Source: Paenibacillus gyeongsangnamensis (lineage in GTDB: Bacteria > Bacillota > Bacilli > Paenibacillales > NBRC-103111). Taken from it: 64,000 nt of DNA. Both the position numbers and the translations under genes were made by a program. The notes beneath the pieces were generated by a model. The model had not been told where the DNA came from, made no database searches, and saw only the letters and a program-made list of their open reading frames with translations. Where the stretch lies: positions 310,001-374,000 of the forward strand of contig NZ_JAQAGZ010000003.1 of assembly GCF_027533625.1 (NCBI RefSeq), in the 5' to 3' direction. Positions 43,907 to 52,272 of this stretch are shown piece by piece (the first letter of the stretch is position 1; every line of letters begins with the position of its first letter).

Positions 43907-45226
43907 CTAGCCCCCGACTTTCCCCTTCGGCTTAATCAGGAAAAACACCATCCCCAGTGTTAGAAAGGCCAGAATGGTCACCGAAATGAAAACCAGCTGA
44001 TCGGACTTCTCCATCAACCAGCCGAACAGAGGAGGGCCCGCCGCGACACCCAGGAAGCGAAGGCAGTTATAAAGCGACGTAATCATCCCGCGCTGCTCCC
44101 GCTGGACCGAGCCGGTAATCATCGTGTTCAGGCAGGGCAGAAGCAGTCCCGTGCCGACGCTGCTAAGCGTCAGCAGACCGATAAAGACGTAGATGCTTTT
44201 ATTGAACAAAAAAATGCACAGGCCAAGCGATACGGTCATTACGGCCAGTCCGATGTTGATGAGCCAGCGCATGACAGTGCCGTTCTTTTTGATGAGCGCA
44301 CCGGTGGTGTACGAGGTGACTACAAGTCCGAATAGCGGGATGGCCAGGACAAGCCCTTTCTTCACTCCGTCGATGAAGTAGGGCTCCATCTCCAGAATAT
44401 CGGATAAATAGAAAAGCACGCCGAATAAGATGAACAGCGCAATCGAGCCTGCAAAAAACGAAGCGATCAGCCAGCGGCCCTTCTGCTTCATGATCTTCCC
44501 GATGTTGCCCAAATATTCTTTGAGCTTAGGGGGCTGCTTCTCCTTCTTCGGTTCCTTAAGCAGGAACATGACACAAAGCAGAGACAGCAGACAGAAGACG
44601 GGGAAAGCGAAGAACGCAGCGTACCAGACGATCAGCGCTAGGAGGGAGCCGAGAATCGGACTGACTACCTTCCCCGCGCCGTTGGACGCTTCCGTCAGGC
44701 CGAGCGCCTTGCTCTCCATCGCTTCCTTGTACAAATCCCCCGCAAGCGCCATGGCGATCGGAGCCGTTCCGGCCGCGCCCAGCCCTTGAATTGCCCTTGC
44801 CGTGATGAGAATCGCGTAGGAATTCCAGATCGCTCCGAACCCGGCGAGTATGCCTGCCGCACCGTAAATGATTAAGGAGGGAATCATGATGGCCTTGCGG
44901 GAGAAGCGGTCGGATAAATACCCCGAGATCGGAATGACCAGGCCAGCCGTAACGGAAAACAAAGTAATCACGAGGCTGCTCTGAAATTGGGAAATTCCGA
45001 GACGCTCCTGCATATCCGGAAGAATCGGAACCAGCATCGAATTGCCGAGTACCAGCACGAGAGGCACGGAAGCGATCGCGATAAATTCCGCAAGTTGCCC
45101 CTTGGACGCGGCTTGCTCCTTATTGCCGGATTTGCCGCCCGGTTTGGCGCTGCCCGGTTCATCAGCATCGGCGTCCATATCGCTTTCGAACCATATGTTC
45201 AGTTTTTTTGATTTTGTCTTCTCCAT
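43907..45226 (-). CDS. MFS transporter, drug-resistance type
   Basis: 439 residues, 12 spans. An acidic cytosolic N-terminus (about 1-35, FESDMDADADEPGSAKPGG) precedes span 1. Family signs: LVLGNSMLVPILPDMQERLGISQFQSSLVITLF, GYLSDRFSRKAIMIPSL (motif A), GLGAAGTAPIAMALAGD (motif C region). DHA-type drug efflux is likely; substrate unknown. AGGAGG is 14 bases from the ATG. Divergent from the thiol-disulfide gene. Confidence 0.88.
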   Translation of the reverse strand: MEKTKSKKLNIWFESDMDADADEPGSAKPGGKSGNKEQAASKGQLAEFIAIASVPLVLVLGNSMLVPILPDMQERLGISQFQSSLVITLFSVTAGLVIPISGYLSDRFSRKAIMIPSLIIYGAAGILAGFGAIWNSYAILITARAIQGLGAAGTAPIAMALAGDLYKEAMESKALGLTEASNGAGKVVSPILGSLLALIVWYAAFFAFPVFCLLSLLCVMFLLKEPKKEKQPPKLKEYLGNIGKIMKQKGRWLIASFFAGSIALFILFGVLFYLSDILEMEPYFIDGVKKGLVLAIPLFGLVVTSYTTGALIKKNGTVMRWLINIGLAVMTVSLGLCIFLFNKSIYVFIGLLTLSSVGTGLLLPCLNTMITGSVQREQRGMITSLYNCLRFLGVAAGPPLFGWLMEKSDQLVFISVTILAFLTLGMVFFLIKPKGKVGG

Positions 45227-45350
45227 GACTAAACACCAGTCCTCCTGTCAAGTCTATGTAAGAGGTAATGTTCCCTTGGATGCGCGGCATCATGCTTACC
45301 GGGTTATCCCAAGAGGAGCGGATCATTACGACGGCAGGAGTGTGGAAAGG

Positions 45351-45890
45351 ATGAACAAACTATTCGCAGCGGTGGGTGCGGCCATCGTGCTGACGACGAC
45401 GGGTATCGGCCAAGCCTGGCATCTTAACAATAACGCAGCGGCAGCGGCTTCCTCCGCCGTACGGCAGGAGCTGAAGCTTCAGCAGCCCGCTCCTTCGTTC
45501 GAGCTGAAGGCGATGGATAACAGGACCTATGCCGTGGGGGGCCTGCGCGAGAAGCCGCTGATCCTGAATTTCTGGGCTTCCTGGTGCGGACCGTGTCATG
45601 AAGAAGCGCCGGTGCTGAATCAGATTTATGAGAAATATAAAGACCGGGTTGATTTATATGCGGTCAATGTGACCAAGGGCGACGGCATGAGCGGGGTGAA
45701 TGGCTTCGTGAAGCAGTATAAGCCGTCCTTCCCGGTGTTGCTCGACCAAGAGGGGAAGACGGCGGAGCTGTACCGCATCCTGTTCGTGCCGACCAGCTTC
45801 TTGATTGATCGCGAGGGCAAGCTCCGCGAGGTCGTTCACGTGCTTCCCCTGGAGCAGTGGGAGTCGAAGCTCGACGCGCTGCTGAAATAA
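45351..45890 (+). CDS. Exported thiol-disulfide oxidoreductase, TlpA/ResA-like
   Basis: 179 residues from ATG 45351; GCAGGAG is ten bases upstream. An N-terminal membrane anchor (LFAAVGAAIVLTTTGIGQAW) is followed by a thioredoxin fold with WCGPC in LILNFWASWCGPCHEEAPVLNQIYEKY and cis-Pro VPTSFLID. Acts outside the membrane, likely reducing disulfides in cytochrome c or spore proteins as ResA does. Usually paired with ccdA, not seen here. Confidence 0.9.
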   Translation: MNKLFAAVGAAIVLTTTGIGQAWHLNNNAAAAASSAVRQELKLQQPAPSFELKAMDNRTYAVGGLREKPLILNFWASWCGPCHEEAPVLNQIYEKYKDRVDLYAVNVTKGDGMSGVNGFVKQYKPSFPVLLDQEGKTAELYRILFVPTSFLIDREGKLREVVHVLPLEQWESKLDALLK

Positions 45891-45895
45891 GTAAA

Positions 45896-45946
45896 GCAAA
45901 AAACAGCTGCTTCTCCTATGCGGATGATGCAGCTGTTTTATTTTTT
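45896..45946. terminator. Bidirectional terminator between the TlpA-like gene and cimA
   Basis: AAAACAGCTGC/GCAGCTGTTTT with A and T runs on either side. Confidence 0.88.
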
Positions 45947-45951
45947 TATGA

Positions 45952-47571
45952 TCAGTGATTGATAACGCCAAGACGTTCCTTCTGTTCTTCCGGCAGTGCG
46001 CCCGAAGGGGTGCGGCCAAGGAGCGCATAGCGGAAGCTGTCGCTAAGCGCCATCCAGCTGGCTTCGATGACGTTCTCGGATACGCCGACCGTGCTCCAGG
46101 TGCTGTGGAAATCAGTCGTTTCGATGAGCACGCGAACCTTGGCCGCGGTCGTATCCTTCTCGTCGAGTACGCGCACCTTATAGTCGACGAGGTGCATATC
46201 CTGGATGCCGGGATAATATTTGACGAGACATTTGCGGAGCGCATTATCGAGCGCGTTCACCGGACCGTTCCCTTCGGCTGCGTTGTACTCCGTATGGCCG
46301 TGGATGCGTATTTTGACAATCGCTTCCGAGCTTACTGGATGCGTCTCGGATTTGCCCACGATAATTTTGAACGATTCCAGCGTGAAGATGTCCTCCAGCT
46401 TGCCGTAGGCGCTGCGGATGAGCAGCTCGAGCGTAGCGTCGGCGCCTTCGAATTGGTAGCCTTCGTGCTCCATCTGCTTGATCTGCTCGATCAGCAGCTT
46501 CGTTTGTTCGTTGTTCGTATCGAATTCAAGCCCCAGCTCCTGGGCCTTGAACAAGAGATTGCTCTGTCCGGCGAGCTCGGATACGAGGACGCGCTGCTTA
46601 TTGCCGACCTGCTCCGGCACAATGTGCTCATAGGTGCTGGAATTGCGCAAAATCGCGGAGACGTGAATGCCTCCCTTATGGGCAAATGCCGCCGCTCCGA
46701 CATACGGCTGATTTACCGGCATATGCATATTGGCGATTTCGCCGACGTAACGCGCCACCTTCGTCAGGCTGGCGAGCTGCTGCTCTTCGATGACGTTGTA
46801 TTTCAGCTTCAGTTGCAGGTTCGGAATAATCGAGCATAGGTTGGCGTTGCCGCACCGTTCGCCGTACCCGTTGATCGTTCCCTGTACCTGCTCCGCTCCC
46901 GCCATGACCGCGGCGAGCGAGTTCGCCACGCCGAGCTCGCAGTCGTTGTGGGCATGGATGCCGATCGGAACGGCAAGCGTCTGCTTAACTTTGGTAACGA
47001 TTGCCGAAATTTCGTGCGGCAGCGTTCCGCCGTTCGTGTCGCAGAGCACGACCCAATCCGCTCCGGCTTCCTGCGCTTTGGTGATCGTAGCCAGGGCATA
47101 ATCAGGGTTGTTCTTGTATCCGTCAAAGAAATGCTCGGCATCGTAAATGACCTCTAACCCGTTGCTCTTTAAATATTTGACCGAATCGTAGATCATTGCC
47201 AAATTTTCCTCGAGCGTCGTCTGAATCGCCTTGTGGACATGGAAGTCCCAGGACTTGCCGAAGATCGTGGCGACCGACACGCCGACCTCCAGAATCCGGT
47301 TCAAGTTAACATCGTTCTCCGGCAGCGTCTCCTTGCGGCGCGTACTGCCGAAAGCGGTAATTTTAGCGTGTTGAAGCTTTAAATCCTTAACGCGGGTGAA
47401 AAACTCAATGTCCTTGTTATTGCTTCCGGGCCACCCGCCTTCAATATAGGAAACACCCAGCGAATCGAGCTTCTGGGCAATTTTCAATTTGTCTTCCACA
47501 GAAAGGCTGATGCCTTCTCCTTGCGTTCCGTCGCGCAGCGTGGTGTCGAAGATTTTAACGGTATTGGCCAT
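45952..47571 (-). CDS. cimA: (R)-citramalate synthase
   Basis: Condenses pyruvate and acetyl-CoA to citramalate, feeding isoleucine synthesis without threonine. 539 residues from ATG 47571 (AGGAGG upstream). DRE-TIM metallolyase barrel with IFDTTLRDGTQGEGISLSVEDKLKIA, SYIEGGWPGSN, IGIHAHNDCELGVANSLAAVMAGAEQVQGTINGYGERCGN (HxH zinc site), and a C-terminal LeuA-type regulatory domain (about 415-525), which binds isoleucine. Not next to other branched-chain genes. Confidence 0.93.
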   Translation of the reverse strand: MANTVKIFDTTLRDGTQGEGISLSVEDKLKIAQKLDSLGVSYIEGGWPGSNNKDIEFFTRVKDLKLQHAKITAFGSTRRKETLPENDVNLNRILEVGVSVATIFGKSWDFHVHKAIQTTLEENLAMIYDSVKYLKSNGLEVIYDAEHFFDGYKNNPDYALATITKAQEAGADWVVLCDTNGGTLPHEISAIVTKVKQTLAVPIGIHAHNDCELGVANSLAAVMAGAEQVQGTINGYGERCGNANLCSIIPNLQLKLKYNVIEEQQLASLTKVARYVGEIANMHMPVNQPYVGAAAFAHKGGIHVSAILRNSSTYEHIVPEQVGNKQRVLVSELAGQSNLLFKAQELGLEFDTNNEQTKLLIEQIKQMEHEGYQFEGADATLELLIRSAYGKLEDIFTLESFKIIVGKSETHPVSSEAIVKIRIHGHTEYNAAEGNGPVNALDNALRKCLVKYYPGIQDMHLVDYKVRVLDEKDTTAAKVRVLIETTDFHSTWSTVGVSENVIEASWMALSDSFRYALLGRTPSGALPEEQKERLGVINH

Positions 47572-47729
47572 GGTCGTCCTCCTGATTCCTGCAAGTTATC
47601 CCATTTGCAAAAATGATGATGTATAATTATAGCACAAGTATTCCTGCTAAGGATAGTATATTCGGGACATGATTCCTTGACCTTGGCCGGGAACGGAAAG
47701 GAATCTGATAACGGGAGGAGAGCGCAAAC

Positions 47730-49031
47730 ATGAAGCCTTCAAAACATGATGCCTATCCGGTGAACGGCAGAGTCATTCTGCATATCGATATGAATGCTTT
47801 CTACTGCTCCGTGCACGAGGCTGTCGAGCCGGAGAAATACAAGGACCGTCCGATTGCCGTGGCAGGCAGCGTGGAGCTGCGCAAAGGCATTATCGTGACG
47901 TGCTCCTATAAAGCGCGGGCTCTAGGGGTCAAGACAGGCATGCTCGTCGGTCAGGCTCAGAAGCTGTGTCCGGAGCTCATTCTCATCCGTCCCGATTTCG
48001 ATTTGTACCGGCAATTTTCCCGCCGCTTCATGAAGATCGCCTACGAATATTCGCCGCTCGTCGAAGCGATGTCCATCGACGAATGCTATATCGATATTAC
48101 GGGTTCCAAGACGTTCGGGACGCCGCTGGAGATCGCCCGGATGATTCAGGAGCGCATTCGCGAGGAGCTTCGCTTGCCCTGCTCGATCGGCGTGGCTCCC
48201 AACAAGCTGCTGGCCAAAATGGCCTCCGATATGAAGAAGCCGAACGGCCTCACTGTGCTCCGGAAGCGGGACGTGCCCGCCCTGCTGTGGCCGGAGCCTT
48301 GCGCGAGCCTGTACGGCATCGGGAAGAAGACGGCCGAGAAGCTGAAACGGCTGCAAATTCATACGCTGGGGCAGCTGGCCCATGCGAACGAGAGCCTGCT
48401 TAAGGACCAGTTCGGCGTGATGGGGCCGGCACTCAAGCGGGCGGCCAACGGCGAGGATGGCTCACCCGTGAATCCGGAACGCGACCAGAGCAAGTCGATC
48501 GGGCATACGACGACATTGCCCTCCAATTATACGGAACGGGAAGCGATCCACCGCGTCTTCTTGAACTTGAGCGACCAGGTGGGACGCCGGCTGCGCAGAC
48601 AAGGACTGATGGCTAATACGGTGCAGATTACGATTCGCGACCCGGACATGAAGACGATCACGCGCGCGGCGAAGCTGCCCGAGCCCTCGGAGAATGCGGA
48701 CGTCTTCCATAAGGAAGCCTGCAAGCTGTTCGACCGCCATTGGAAGCCGGAAGAACCGGTGCGTTTGCTTGGGGTGACGCTGCAGAATCTGGTGGCCAAG
48801 CAGGAGACTGCGGTACAGCTCGATTTGTTCAGCTATGAGAAGGAGCCGCAAAAGGAGAAGCTGACCCAGGCCATGGATGCGCTGCGGGACAAGTATGGGG
48901 AGCATGTCATCCTTACGGCGGGCATGCTGGGAGACGACCCGTCCACGCTGATTCGCAATTCCAAGCTTAGGGGAACGTCACTGCAGATGGATCACTTACG
49001 ACTGAAGAGACTGGAGGAAGAGGACGAATGA
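47730..49031 (+). CDS. dinB: DNA polymerase IV (Y-family)
   Basis: Error-prone translesion polymerase. 433 residues from ATG 47730 (GGAGGAG upstream). Catalytic LHIDMNAFYCSVHEAVEP and VEAMSIDECYIDITGSK hold the Asp/Glu metal ligands; HhH region SLYGIGKKTAEKLKRL; C-terminal little-finger domain to about 350. No CGAAC-N4-GTTCG LexA box is visible upstream. Overlaps mobB by four bases. Confidence 0.92.
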   Translation: MKPSKHDAYPVNGRVILHIDMNAFYCSVHEAVEPEKYKDRPIAVAGSVELRKGIIVTCSYKARALGVKTGMLVGQAQKLCPELILIRPDFDLYRQFSRRFMKIAYEYSPLVEAMSIDECYIDITGSKTFGTPLEIARMIQERIREELRLPCSIGVAPNKLLAKMASDMKKPNGLTVLRKRDVPALLWPEPCASLYGIGKKTAEKLKRLQIHTLGQLAHANESLLKDQFGVMGPALKRAANGEDGSPVNPERDQSKSIGHTTTLPSNYTEREAIHRVFLNLSDQVGRRLRRQGLMANTVQITIRDPDMKTITRAAKLPEPSENADVFHKEACKLFDRHWKPEEPVRLLGVTLQNLVAKQETAVQLDLFSYEKEPQKEKLTQAMDALRDKYGEHVILTAGMLGDDPSTLIRNSKLRGTSLQMDHLRLKRLEEEDE

Positions 49032-49537
49032 CAAAGGTGATCGGCTTCGCCGGATTCTCCGGCAGCGGCAAGACGACTCTCATCGCCCGGCTCACGCCGA
49101 TTTTCGAGGCGCGGGGCGTTCGGGTCGCCGTTATAAAACACGATGCTCACGGACATTATAAAGAAGTCGAGGGAACCGATTCGGCACAGCTGTATGGCGC
49201 CGGCGCATCGGCCGTCGTCGTCGTCTCGCCGGGGGAGGTCCGATACCGCGAGCGGGGGGAGAGCCGGTTGGATTCTGTATTGGAACGGCTGGAGATCAGG
49301 TACGATCTGGTGATCGTCGAAGGCTTCAAATATGGCAGCCACGATAAAATCGCCGTATTCCGAACCCCGGAGCAGGCCGCTATCCTGAAGGAGCTTCCTG
49401 TTCCGCCGGTGGCGTGGGTGACGACGGACCTCGCTGTAATAGGGCAAGCGCCGGGCGGCATTCCCGTATTCCCGGCGGACGACGCGGAAGGGATCGCGCG
49501 TTTCGTTGCCGAACGGTGCGGACTGCGCGGGTTTTGA
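49028..49537 (+). CDS. mobB: Molybdopterin-guanine dinucleotide biosynthesis protein B
   Basis: GTP-binding helper in molybdenum cofactor maturation. 169 residues; ATGA overlap with dinB. Walker A GFSGSGKTTLI near residue 10, VAVIKHDAHGHYKEVEGTDSAQLYGAGASAVVVVSP and DLVIVEGFKYG typical of MobB. No other moa/mob genes are near, so its place behind dinB looks opportunistic. Confidence 0.92.
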   Translation: MTKVIGFAGFSGSGKTTLIARLTPIFEARGVRVAVIKHDAHGHYKEVEGTDSAQLYGAGASAVVVVSPGEVRYRERGESRLDSVLERLEIRYDLVIVEGFKYGSHDKIAVFRTPEQAAILKELPVPPVAWVTTDLAVIGQAPGGIPVFPADDAEGIARFVAERCGLRGF

Positions 49538-49577
49538 TCCATATCGGCAAGGTATTGAATCGATCGCGACTTTCTAT

Positions 49578-49606
49578 TTGAACTTTCCTTGTATTTATAT
49601 TATATT
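49578..49606 (+). promoter_or_regulatory. Promoter of the ferredoxin gene
   Basis: TTGAAC, 17 bases, TATATT; 40 bases before the ATG. Confidence 0.65.
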
Positions 49607-49615
49607 TTAGGATGA

Positions 49616-49882
<267 letters not shown>

Positions 49883-49910
49883 TTCCGGTTAAGACCATCG
49901 TTCTACAAAA

Positions 49911-49946
49911 AAGTCTGTTTCCTTGTCGGAAATAGGCTTTTTTTTG
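49911..49946 (+). terminator. Terminator of fer
   Basis: AAGTCTGTTTCC/GGAAATAGGCTT with a CTTGTC-type loop and eight T. Confidence 0.8.
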
Positions 49947-49949
49947 TTG

Positions 49950-49961
49950 CGCTGGTCCTTA
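49950..49961 (+). repeat. R1 left fragment, split by R2 copy 2
   Basis: GCGCTGGTCCTTA matches the left inner part of R1 exactly and is cut where R2 begins. The matching right part (GACGG-GTAACCG) resumes at about 50163. Confidence 0.6.
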
Positions 49962-50162
49962 CGAGAACCCGGATATGCAAAAAAATGTGTAGGTGGGGTA
50001 TCCCCTGTAGGAGCGAGAGCGCCCGCCCTTTTTATCGGAAAATGGCCGCTGCAAAAGCGAATAAATTGAAAACTTTACGGGTAACAACAGCGGCCGGAGG
50101 GGGATACTCCACCGGAGTGCCATGGCAGATTTCTCCATTTCATGGGTTTCTCGTCAATCTGA
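49962..50162 (+). repeat. R2 interspersed repeat, copy 2
   Basis: About 200 bp, the same structure as copy 1: left GAGAACCC, inner GGTGGGGTATCCCC and GGGGATACTCCACC, right end GGGTTTCTCGTCAATCTGA. That right end is the exact inverse of copy 1's left end (19 bases). Conserved core includes TTTACGGGTAACAACAGCGG. No open frame. Fills the gap between fer and the CHASE2 gene. Confidence 0.85.
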
Positions 50163-50174
50163 GACGGAGTAACC
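50163..50174 (+). repeat. R1 right fragment after R2 copy 2
   Basis: GACGGAGTAACCGT resembles R1's GACGGCGTAACCGT (as in copy C), one mismatch, and begins where R2 ends. It then diverges. Confidence 0.5.
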
Positions 50175-50204
50175 GTGCTTCCTGTCCTATATTTTTACAT
50201 AATT

Positions 50205-50234
50205 TTTACCTAAAGCTTGGGCTTCTATGATAAT
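50205..50234 (+). promoter_or_regulatory. Possible promoter of the CHASE2 cyclase gene
   Basis: TTTACC, 18 bases, GATAAT, about 30 bases before the start codon. Confidence 0.4.
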
Positions 50235-50266
50235 ATTAGTAGATATATTGGATTAGGGGGCTCCGC

Positions 50267-52105
50267 ATGAAAATGGGATTCAACAAGACGGCCGTGATTG
50301 CTCTGGGCAATCTGGCCGTCGTTGTGCTGTGCGTCATCTTGCTGTCCAACGGGTTGTTAAACATACTGTCGTACCAGCTCTATGACTTCAACGTGAAAGA
50401 AACGATGAGCCAGCAGCCGCACGAGGATATTGTCGTTATCGGCATCGACGAGAATTCGATTAAAGAAGTGGGACCGTACCCATGGGACCGCAAGGTTTAC
50501 GCCCGGTTGATTCAACAACTGGAGAAGGCCGGAGCCAAGGTGCTTGCCTTCGATATCGAGCTGTATACGAAGAGCGCGGGCTCCGAAGGCGACAAGCTGC
50601 TGGCCGAAGAGCTGGGCAAGTATAAGAACATTATTCTTCCTTCTCACGCCAAGCTGGAGAACGATTTTACCCGTACCACCAAAGCCAAGGCGGGACAGCT
50701 GCTCATGGCCCAATCGGTCGTCGACCCGATTCCGATGTTCAGCAAAAACAACAACAAAGCGCATATTAATGCCGCCTACGATACGGATGGTATCATTCGC
50801 TCCAACTGGCTCCAAATCAACACCCCTCAAGGGGTATATCCTTCGATGGGGCTTGCCGTCGCGCAGCTGGCCGGCGTCGATGTAAGCCGGTTCATGAACC
50901 TGCCAAGCATTGAAGGCAGCCCGCGGTCCGAAATGCCGATTCGTTGGGACGCCGGCGAATACGACTTCGAGACGATTCCCTTTAGCAAAGTATTGAACGG
51001 AGCGGTTCCTCCCCAGACCTTCAAGGACCGACTCGTCCTCGTAGGTTATACCGCGCCGGGCTCCGATGAAGGTCCGACGCCGGTCGAGAAGCATATGCAC
51101 CTGGTGTACGCGCACGCGAACATCCTGAATCAAATTCTGAAGGGTCAAGTGATCACGCCGGCCAATAAACAGATTTCGATCGGCCTGGCCGTGTTGATTC
51201 TGATCCTGTTCGGCTGGTTCACTTGGAGAATGCGGGCTATCTCCGGCATCGTGCTGATGCTCGGCATCATCGCGCTGATCACCTACGGACAGTTCGTCTT
51301 GTTCAAGACGACGCTGCACTATGTGGACGTCATGGGTGCGGTCGCCTGCGGCCTCATCTCCTATCTGGTCAATATCGCGATGAAGACGTATTTTGAAACT
51401 AAGCAGAAAAATTACATCACGAAGCAGTTCGGCCGCTATATCTCTCCGGATCTCGTGAAGGAGATCGCAAGCAGCGAGCAGGAAATCCAGCTCGGCGGCA
51501 TCTCCAAGGAGCTCACGATCCTATTCCTGGACGTGAGAGGCTTCACTCCGTTGTCCGAGCGGCTAAAGCCGGAGGAAGTGGTAGATTTTCTCAACATGAT
51601 GTTCAACCTCATAACCGAACGGGCGCTGGCCAACCACGGTACGATCGACAAATTTATCGGGGATGCGGCCATGATCCTGTATAACGCGCCGCTCGATGTG
51701 CCGGATCATCCCTACTATGCCGTGAAAACCGCCTACGAGATTCAACAAGGGATGGAAAAAGTGCGGGCGGACGTACTGGAGAAATACGGAGTGACCATCA
51801 GCGTCGGTATCGGGATCAACACAGGGGACGTCGTCGTAGGCAATATCGGCTCCTACCTGCGTGTCGATTATACGGCGATCGGAGACAACGTCAATACGGC
51901 TGCACGGATCGAGTCCAATACGCATCCTAATCAGGTGCTCGTATCGGAGGCGACCTATGAGTTGACCAAGATGTACTTCGAGTACAATTACGCCGGGGAG
52001 AAGCTGATGAAAGGCAAGAGCGTGCCGCTGAAGCTGTTTGAGGTGACGGGCCTAAAGTGCGCGCCGGAATCGGCGGCGAACAGGCTGCGCCCGAACGCTT
52101 CTTGA
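50267..52105 (+). CDS. CHASE2-domain class III adenylate cyclase
   Basis: 612 residues. One N-terminal span, an extracellular CHASE2 sensor (about 35-300, with DIVVIGIDENSIKEVGPYPWDR and VLVGYTAPGSDEGPTP), three spans (about 305-375), then the cyclase domain (about 415-600). Catalytic set: metal Asp in LFLDVRGFT and FIGDAAM, Lys in TIDKFIGD, Asp in VDYTAIGD (adenine-type), and Asn/Arg in NTAARIES. So it should make cAMP in response to an outside signal. Heads a run of three genes. Confidence 0.93.
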   Translation: MKMGFNKTAVIALGNLAVVVLCVILLSNGLLNILSYQLYDFNVKETMSQQPHEDIVVIGIDENSIKEVGPYPWDRKVYARLIQQLEKAGAKVLAFDIELYTKSAGSEGDKLLAEELGKYKNIILPSHAKLENDFTRTTKAKAGQLLMAQSVVDPIPMFSKNNNKAHINAAYDTDGIIRSNWLQINTPQGVYPSMGLAVAQLAGVDVSRFMNLPSIEGSPRSEMPIRWDAGEYDFETIPFSKVLNGAVPPQTFKDRLVLVGYTAPGSDEGPTPVEKHMHLVYAHANILNQILKGQVITPANKQISIGLAVLILILFGWFTWRMRAISGIVLMLGIIALITYGQFVLFKTTLHYVDVMGAVACGLISYLVNIAMKTYFETKQKNYITKQFGRYISPDLVKEIASSEQEIQLGGISKELTILFLDVRGFTPLSERLKPEEVVDFLNMMFNLITERALANHGTIDKFIGDAAMILYNAPLDVPDHPYYAVKTAYEIQQGMEKVRADVLEKYGVTISVGIGINTGDVVVGNIGSYLRVDYTAIGDNVNTAARIESNTHPNQVLVSEATYELTKMYFEYNYAGEKLMKGKSVPLKLFEVTGLKCAPESAANRLRPNAS

Positions 52106-52165
52106 GTCATCGTCCCGTCGATCATTTTTCTTCGACAAAATGTCTGTTTTTTCTGCAAAGAATCG

Positions 52166-52194
52166 TTGCCTATTGCGGGGCGGGAGCTTACAAT
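52166..52194 (+). promoter_or_regulatory. Promoter of the FecR-domain gene
   Basis: TTGCCT, 17 bases, TACAAT, about 78 bases before the GTG. Confidence 0.55.
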
Positions 52195-52272
52195 TATAGG
52201 TAGTTTCTACGTGTTCTTAATTAAAGATCCGAGGCGGAATTATAGTCTTTATTCAAGAGAGGAGTTATTGAA

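Noticed and set aside
47572-47640. T-box or branched-chain leader before cimA
   Set aside because: No T-box motif, specifier stem or antiterminator was seen; only a short AT-rich promoter-like region.
47572-47729. LexA box upstream of dinB
   Set aside because: No CGAAC-N4-GTTCG-like sequence is present in the gap, so SOS control cannot be claimed.
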